The notes under the pieces are model-generated. The model was given only the letters and a program-made list of their open reading frames with translations. It had not been told where the DNA came from and ran no database searches. From Formosa undariae (GTDB lineage: Bacteria; Bacteroidota; Bacteroidia; Flavobacteriales; Flavobacteriaceae): a stretch of DNA of 64,000 nucleotides. The translations under genes were made by a program, and so were the position numbers. The stretch covers positions 288,618 to 352,617 of the forward strand of contig NZ_JBHMEZ010000032.1 of the NCBI RefSeq assembly GCF_042427615.1, read 5' to 3'. This document shows, piece by piece, positions 59,351 to 64,000 of this stretch (position 1 is the first letter of the stretch; every line of letters starts with the position of its first letter).

Positions 59351-60129
59351 TAATTTGAAGTAGATTTTGAATTCAATACATACTGATCGTATTTAGCATT
59401 TAAAAAAGCCAAGATAACGACATCCACTTTGTCTTTACAACGTTTTTCAAAATAAGGATCCTCCGAGCAGAAATACCAAAAGTCCATATGCTTAAATTCG
59501 TCTAAAGGATGTTCGCAAAAAAAATCATCAGAGAGGCGTTGTCTAATTTTATTAATAAGCGCATCGTTCCGTTCTAATTTAACATGGTTCTTCAACATTT
59601 TTGTTCGGCCAGTAAGCGCATTAATAATTGGGTTCAACCCAACTACACCTCCTCCAGAAGTCGCTTCATGTAAACGCCGTTCTGTTTGAGTATTCCTTCT
59701 CCCAGTATAACCTGTAATACCAACATTGTAAAAATTAATTTCAGATTCTACTGTAGAACTACCAATATCGAGCATCAAATTACCTGTAAGAACCTTCCCA
59801 ACAACGACTTCATCAAGTGTATTTACAAATTCTTCTAAATTCACCAATATAGCTTTGTTTGCAATCACTGAAGCATCAATAATAATATCTAGATCGGCAT
59901 ACTGTATTGAAGAAAACACTAAGGTATCGTTTAGTTTTACATGAATATCGAAATGACCTGTAGCCGAAGTAATAGTGAAGGTTTTAGATGTTTTATTTAT
60001 CACATGAATATTCTCTATATCATCTGCCCCACTAACGATTCCCTCTATCGGTACTGTTTGTGCGCTAACCTTTGAACTAGTTAAAATGACACAAAGAATT
60101 CCGAAGAGGAGAATTTTAAACCTAAACAC
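59350..60129 (-). CDS. Exported protein with carboxypeptidase regulatory-like domain, paralogue B
   Basis: 259 residues, signal peptide ending in SKVSAQ. Nearly parallel to paralogue A over its whole length: DDIENIHVINKTSKTFTITS, VVVGKVLTGNLMLDIGSSTV and HMDFWYFCSEDPYFEKRCKD recur. Clearly a tandem duplicate of A. Translation coupled to both neighbours. Confidence 0.78.
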   Translation of the reverse strand: MFRFKILLFGILCVILTSSKVSAQTVPIEGIVSGADDIENIHVINKTSKTFTITSATGHFDIHVKLNDTLVFSSIQYADLDIIIDASVIANKAILVNLEEFVNTLDEVVVGKVLTGNLMLDIGSSTVESEINFYNVGITGYTGRRNTQTERRLHEATSGGGVVGLNPIINALTGRTKMLKNHVKLERNDALINKIRQRLSDDFFCEHPLDEFKHMDFWYFCSEDPYFEKRCKDKVDVVILAFLNAKYDQYVLNSKSTSN

Positions 60130-60130
60130 C

Positions 60131-60922
60131 CTAGTTAGATAAAAACGCTTTACTTTCTTTAGAAAGATATTCTATCAATTGCATTTCTTGACCAGCTTCT
60201 AATAAAGTAGAATTTATATTGAGATCTATATCATTAATAAACGCTTCAACCTGATCGTTTGGAATTCCAAAATTTTCAGAAATAAATGAAAAAGAGTAAA
60301 TACCACGTAACCCTAAATTAGCTTCAGTTTCTTTTACTATTTTCTGATTTTTATTTTCTTTCTTTTTAAATAAAGGTTTTAAAAAGGTATTCGCAATCGC
60401 TACGATATTAAGTCCGTTATAAAACTCACCTTGATTTAAAATAGACAAATCTGCCTCAGAATGGTAATCATCTGCAAATTCATATGCGGCAATATCATCT
60501 ATTCCAAAGTTAATGCTTTCTAAATCTGGCTTAAAGGTTTTAAACTTACCTAAATCTTTAGATAATACACCCGTTAATCCGTAGGGCATAATAACCACCT
60601 CGTTTAGGCGATTAATATGCTGTACCAAGAACACGGTAAGCTGTTTAGATTCTATAATTTCTAAATCTATTTTCACGGTAATAGTTTCAAACTGCAGTGC
60701 AGATATTTCGATAGTATCTAGTAATCCAGCTTTTATTTTAAAATCCCCTTGCGCATTAGTAATCGTACCTGTATTAGACGCGGTATTGTAAATAGTAACA
60801 CCTTCAATGTCGTCCGTATCTGCGACTACAATACGTCCAAGTATTTCCACACGGTTAATAGTTTGGGCGGTTAAAGAACCTATAGAAAATAAGCATATTA
60901 GAAATAGTAATAATTTTTTCAT
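60131..60922 (-). CDS. Exported protein with carboxypeptidase regulatory-like domain, paralogue C
   Basis: 263 residues, first gene of the three-gene operon. Signal peptide (KLLLFLICLFSIGSLTAQ). The regulatory-like domain is recognisable (ILGRIVVADTDDIEGVTIYN; TITNAQGDFKIKAGLLDTIE), but the C-terminal half differs from A and B, so it is the most distant copy. The gap 60923-61031 separates it from the divergent pepE. Confidence 0.76.
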   Translation of the reverse strand: MKKLLLFLICLFSIGSLTAQTINRVEILGRIVVADTDDIEGVTIYNTASNTGTITNAQGDFKIKAGLLDTIEISALQFETITVKIDLEIIESKQLTVFLVQHINRLNEVVIMPYGLTGVLSKDLGKFKTFKPDLESINFGIDDIAAYEFADDYHSEADLSILNQGEFYNGLNIVAIANTFLKPLFKKKENKNQKIVKETEANLGLRGIYSFSFISENFGIPNDQVEAFINDIDLNINSTLLEAGQEMQLIEYLSKESKAFLSN

Positions 60923-61031
60923 AAATCAATTTTAAATAAAGTTAAGGACTTATCGGCTATAGAATTTATTAGTGGCATTTAAATTTTTGTTAAAACCATC
61001 TATTACTTAAATTTACGATAAATTATCGACG

Positions 61032-61739
61032 ATGAAAAATATGATTATTGCCAGTACATCTACTATTTTTGGTAGTGGCTATTTAGACTATATATTAGAG
61101 GAATTACGATCTCACTTTAAGAATGTAAATACAATACTGTTTGTACCTTATGCTAGGCCTAGTGGAATTTCCCATGATGACTATACAAATAGAGCGAAAG
61201 ATGCTTTTTCAAAAATTAATATAAATGTAGAAGGCATTCACACCTTTAAAAATACAACTGAAGCGATAGAGCAAGCCGAGGCCATTTTTGTAGGTGGAGG
61301 AAACACGTTCGTATTAGTAAATCAGTTATACAAAACCAATAGCATGCATGCTTTAATAGATGTTGTAAAGAACGGAACGCCATATTTAGGAACTAGTGCG
61401 GGAAGTAATATTTGTGGATTAACTATGAATACAACTAACGATATGCCTATTGTATACCCACCAAGTTTTAAAACTCTAGGATTAGTGCCGTTTAATATAA
61501 ACCCTCATTATTTAGATCCTATATCAGGTAGTGAACATATGGGAGAAACTCGCGAAACTCGAATAAAAGAGTTTATGTGTTATAATACGCAGCCAGTAGT
61601 AGGACTAAGAGAAGGAAGTTGGTTACACGTAAATGGTGATTCAATTATTCTAAAAGGAAATTTATCGGCCAGAATCTTTAAACATAATCAAACGCCTTAT
61701 GAAATGGAAACAGGTAGTGAATTGTCGGATTTAAAGTAA
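61032..61739 (+). CDS. pepE: Peptidase E (alpha-aspartyl dipeptidase)
   Basis: 235 residues, S51 family. AIFVGGGNTFVLVNQLY (about 84-100) and LGTSAGSNICG with nucleophile Ser122 are diagnostic, as is FNINPHYLDP (His near 162). Hydrolyses Asp-X dipeptides in the cytoplasm. ATG 61032 gives the usual length. Confidence 0.93.
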   Translation: MKNMIIASTSTIFGSGYLDYILEELRSHFKNVNTILFVPYARPSGISHDDYTNRAKDAFSKININVEGIHTFKNTTEAIEQAEAIFVGGGNTFVLVNQLYKTNSMHALIDVVKNGTPYLGTSAGSNICGLTMNTTNDMPIVYPPSFKTLGLVPFNINPHYLDPISGSEHMGETRETRIKEFMCYNTQPVVGLREGSWLHVNGDSIILKGNLSARIFKHNQTPYEMETGSELSDLK

Positions 61740-61742
61740 AAA

Positions 61743-61772
61743 AAAGAGCTTCATATTTCTATGAAGCTCTTT
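61743..61772. terminator. Bidirectional terminator between pepE and tRNA-Gly
   Basis: AAAGAGCTTCATA, TTTC loop, TATGAAGCTCTTT. A 13-bp perfect stem; with the leading A-run it can serve the minus-strand tRNA, and with its final TTT the plus-strand pepE. Confidence 0.8.
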
Positions 61773-61773
61773 G

Positions 61774-61846
61774 AGCGAGAGACCGGGTTCGAACCGGCGA
61801 CATTCAGCTTGGAAGGCTGACGCTCTACCAACTGAGCTACTCTCGC
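61774..61846 (-). tRNA. tRNA-Gly (TCC)
   Basis: 73 nt on the minus strand: acceptor GCGAGAG/CTCTCGC, D-arm AGCTCAGTTGGTAGAG, anticodon stem-loop CAGCCTTCCAAGCTG with anticodon TCC, T-arm CCGGTTCGAACCCGG. CCA not encoded. Confidence 0.95.
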
Positions 61847-61896
61847 ATTACCGGGTGCAAATATACGGATATTAAATAATAGTATCCAAGTAAAAT

Positions 61897-62328
61897 TTAT
61901 ATTTTTTTCACAAAATGATAACCTAGTATATTGAAGCCTTCATTATAGTAAAATTTATGTGAAGGATGATTCTGAACATAGGTATTTAGCTCTACTGCTT
62001 CGTATCCTTTACCTTTCGCATAATCGTAAATCCACTTAAAAAACTGTTTACCAATGCCTTTACTCCTATAATCCTCATCAATATAAACATGATCTACTTC
62101 TACACTACGTCCACTATAATGTCTAGTAGAAAACCATAATCCGCAAATCCCAATTAAAATTTGATCATTAAACACGCCTATACACTCATAATTTTGTTCA
62201 AACATTTCTGTAAAACGTTCAGTTAAAAGTCCATCCGTGTGTTTGTTGTCAGTAAATTTCTGCATTAATGGAATTATTTCTGATAATTCTTCCTTTTGAA
62301 GTTGACGATAATTTATTTCAATACTCAT
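61897..62328 (-). CDS. GNAT-family N-acetyltransferase
   Basis: 143 residues. The acetyl-CoA motif is VDHVYIDEDYRSKGIGKQFF (about 78-97), with RSKGIG as pyrophosphate loop, and AVELNTYVQNHPSHKFYYNE closing motif B. Substrate unknown. Stands alone. Confidence 0.9.
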   Translation of the reverse strand: MSIEINYRQLQKEELSEIIPLMQKFTDNKHTDGLLTERFTEMFEQNYECIGVFNDQILIGICGLWFSTRHYSGRSVEVDHVYIDEDYRSKGIGKQFFKWIYDYAKGKGYEAVELNTYVQNHPSHKFYYNEGFNILGYHFVKKI

Positions 62329-62532
62329 TATTTAGTCCTGAATTTTAAAAATGAAATGCAAAAATAATTAAGTTTGAATTATGAATCTAATATCTCAAAC
62401 CTAAAGATTATATTTAAGAGAAATTCATTCACTTTACTTTAGTTATTTCTACAATTGTTAAACATTTTTATAAACGATAGATGTAATAAATACCATTAAT
62501 TAAAACAATACCTATTAAATCACCTCAAACGT

Positions 62533-62994
62533 ATGCAGATTACCAAAGAACATAGACATTTAACACTAAAACAAATAGATGCGCAGGAGACATATAAGGT
62601 TAGACTACCTGTTTTAAGACCAGGGCGACCTATTGAAGATTGTGAATTTAATAACGATAGCCATATAGATACATTTCATCTGGGGTTGTATTTTAATGCA
62701 GATTTGATTGGAGTCGTTACATTTATGAAAACCAATAATGAAGCATTTCCAGAAAGTAAACAATACCAACTTCGTGGCATGGCTATTCTACAAGATTATC
62801 AAGGATTAAAATACGGAGATATATTAGTAGAAGCTGGTGATTCACTAGTAAAAGAAAGACAAGGGATTTTGATTTGGTTAAACGCCCGTGAAATAGCGGT
62901 AAAATTTTACGAAAGAAATGGATTTACAATTAGTGGAAATCCGTTTAATATTCCAAGTGTAGGCACACATTATATGATGTACAAAACTATTTAA
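62533..62994 (+). CDS. GNAT-family N-acetyltransferase
   Basis: 153 residues. RGMAILQDYQGLKYGDILVE (about 83-103) contains the acetyl-CoA loop QGLKYG, and FYERNGFTISG the terminal strand. The start (ITKEHRHLTLKQIDAQETYK, LRPGRPIEDCEF) is that of small GNATs that act on unknown small molecules. The next GNAT gene follows after 5 nt. Confidence 0.88.
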   Translation: MQITKEHRHLTLKQIDAQETYKVRLPVLRPGRPIEDCEFNNDSHIDTFHLGLYFNADLIGVVTFMKTNNEAFPESKQYQLRGMAILQDYQGLKYGDILVEAGDSLVKERQGILIWLNAREIAVKFYERNGFTISGNPFNIPSVGTHYMMYKTI

Positions 62995-62999
62995 AATTT

Positions 63000-63542
63000 A
63001 TGATTACATATAAACGTTTAACATCGACCGAGTCTATTGATTTTTCACACGTTTGGGATTTATATAAAACATCTTTTCCTGAAAATGAAAGACGAAATAT
63101 TAAAGGACAAGTCCATACTCTAGGATTAAATAACTATTACTGCCAAATTGTGTTTAAGGATGACCAATTTGTGGGATTACTATTTTGGTGGGATTTTGAA
63201 ACACTACGTTATATTGAACATATAGCTATAAGACCAGATAGACAAAATGAAGGATTAGGAAGTGAGCTAATGAAAGATTTTCTAAGCCTAGCAGATTCTA
63301 AACCAATTCTTCTTGAAGTAGAACCAGCAACTACAGATATTCAAAAGAAACGCGTTCGGTTTTATGATAAACTAGGTTTTAAAATGAATGCGTATGATTA
63401 TATACAACCTGCGATACAGAAATCTACAAATCCAGTAGCTTTAACCATATTATCATTTCCTAGCCAATTGAGTATAGAGAACTACAATGCATTTATTACC
63501 ACTTACCATTCTCAAATTTTTAGTCATATGGAAATAGAATAA
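63000..63542 (+). CDS. GNAT-family N-acetyltransferase
   Basis: 180 residues. IEHIAIRPDRQNEGLGSELM (about 74-93) is the acetyl-CoA-binding motif, and RVRFYDKLGFKMNAYDYIQP the closing one. Probably co-transcribed with the GNAT gene 5 nt upstream. Substrate unknown. Confidence 0.88.
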   Translation: MITYKRLTSTESIDFSHVWDLYKTSFPENERRNIKGQVHTLGLNNYYCQIVFKDDQFVGLLFWWDFETLRYIEHIAIRPDRQNEGLGSELMKDFLSLADSKPILLEVEPATTDIQKKRVRFYDKLGFKMNAYDYIQPAIQKSTNPVALTILSFPSQLSIENYNAFITTYHSQIFSHMEIE

Positions 63543-63879
63543 AGGTAGTTTCTCATTCGACAATGATGTTCTTGGGTTATAAAAGAAACAAATCGCAGAC
63601 AACTAAGAAGACTAAAAATTGAAGATTGATAAAGGCATTAAGATAATACGTAGAAACAAAATGGGGATAACAAAATACCGTGCTGTTCTCGACTCCGCTC
63701 GAACATCCTACAAAAACGTATTTATTTAGCATTTTACAAATAATACAGAAGAGAAGTTCTAATGATAAATTCGAGGCATTTCTTTTTTAACAAAGGTTAA
63801 ATTCTATTTCAATTGTCAACCTGTATAATTCCCCTGAGATTTAGTTGTATTATACTCTCAAAAAGTATAAACCAAAAAA
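63543..63879. other. Noncoding spacer before the rRNA operon end
   Basis: 337 nt without a plausible gene. CTCGACTCCGCTCGA near 63690 is a short palindromic repeat of a kind often scattered in Flavobacteriia. I see nothing else in it. Confidence 0.5.
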
Positions 63880-63908
63880 AATCCTCAATACAAACGTATT
63901 GAGGATTT
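63880..63908 (-). terminator. rRNA operon terminator
   Basis: AATCCTCAATAC, AAAC loop, GTATTGAGGATT. A 12-bp perfect stem followed on the minus strand by a T-rich run, about 15 nt after the 5S gene. Confidence 0.88.
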
Positions 63909-63920
63909 AGATTTAAAAAA

Positions 63921-64000
63921 GGCAACGTCCTACTCTCCCACAAATGCAGTACCATCGGCGCTAATAGGCTTAACTTCTCTGTTCGGAATGGTAAGAGGTG
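63921..64000 (-). rRNA. rrf: 5S ribosomal RNA, 3' part (runs off the window)
   Basis: On the minus strand the sequence includes CATTCCGAACAGAGAAGTTA and GATGGTACTGC, ending GGGAGAGTAGGACGTTGCC, typical for Bacteroidota 5S rRNA. About 80 of 110-115 nt are visible. It marks the end of an rRNA operon that continues to the right. Confidence 0.93.

Overview
The window looks like part of a Flavobacteriaceae chromosome (phylum Bacteroidota). Supporting this are the low G+C content, promoters of the TAnnTTTG type instead of -10 TATAAT boxes, start codons that mostly lack Shine-Dalgarno sequences, several Sec signal peptides ending in AQ, and host genes typical of the group (ExbB/ExbD/TonB cluster, M1 peptidase, carboxypeptidase-regulatory-domain proteins). 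No gene here fixes the genus.

Positions 1 to about 46,055 are a temperate tailed-phage prophage whose left end lies outside the window. From left to right it holds: an early promoter with an internal operator, two regulators and a primase-helicase followed by many very small early genes (65-7788); a regulatory region of about 1 kb with an antisense transcript pair, operators and an array of TGTAAC/GTTACA repeats (7789-8850); probable tail-fibre and receptor-binding genes, including a BspA-type leucine-rich-repeat protein, and a lysis cassette of holin, amidase and spanin-like pair (8851-15575); an S49 prohead protease, a very long major capsid protein and a probable major tail protein (15664-19599); a gene pair joined by a likely programmed -1 frameshift, a PLD-like protein and the terminase (19969-24996); accessory genes on both strands, among them an ArdC/RadC/N6-methylase cassette (25005-29145); portal and head-tail connector genes (29612-34771); a YbjQ-domain protein, a secreted DUF4468-like protein and a structured RNA (34839-36342); tape measure and tail-tip genes (36452-44772); and a tyrosine integrase next to tRNA-Val.

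The sequence suggests a two-layer control scheme for the phage. A palindrome TATAC-N6-GTATA (strict form at 23, 8791, 19675 and 19802; looser relatives at 8314 and 8821) looks like a repressor operator. An 11-bp box, CATGTCTTAAA, occurs five times, each upstream of a late gene block and in four cases 54-55 nt before the start codon. It does not resemble the host promoter and is a good candidate for a phage late promoter. Several blocks end in strong intrinsic terminators just before the next box.

From 46,056 to 64,000 the sequence is chromosomal: two identical tRNA-Val(TAC) genes, folC, a tonB-like/exbD/exbB set, anmK, an acyl-CoA dehydrogenase, an exported msrA, an unusual SDR protein, an O-methyltransferase, tatA, an M1 metallopeptidase, three paralogous secreted proteins, pepE, tRNA-Gly(TCC), three GNAT acetyltransferases and the 3' part of a 5S rRNA gene on the minus strand at the right edge.

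All functional names come from motifs read by eye. Most small phage genes have no recognisable family and are reported as such.
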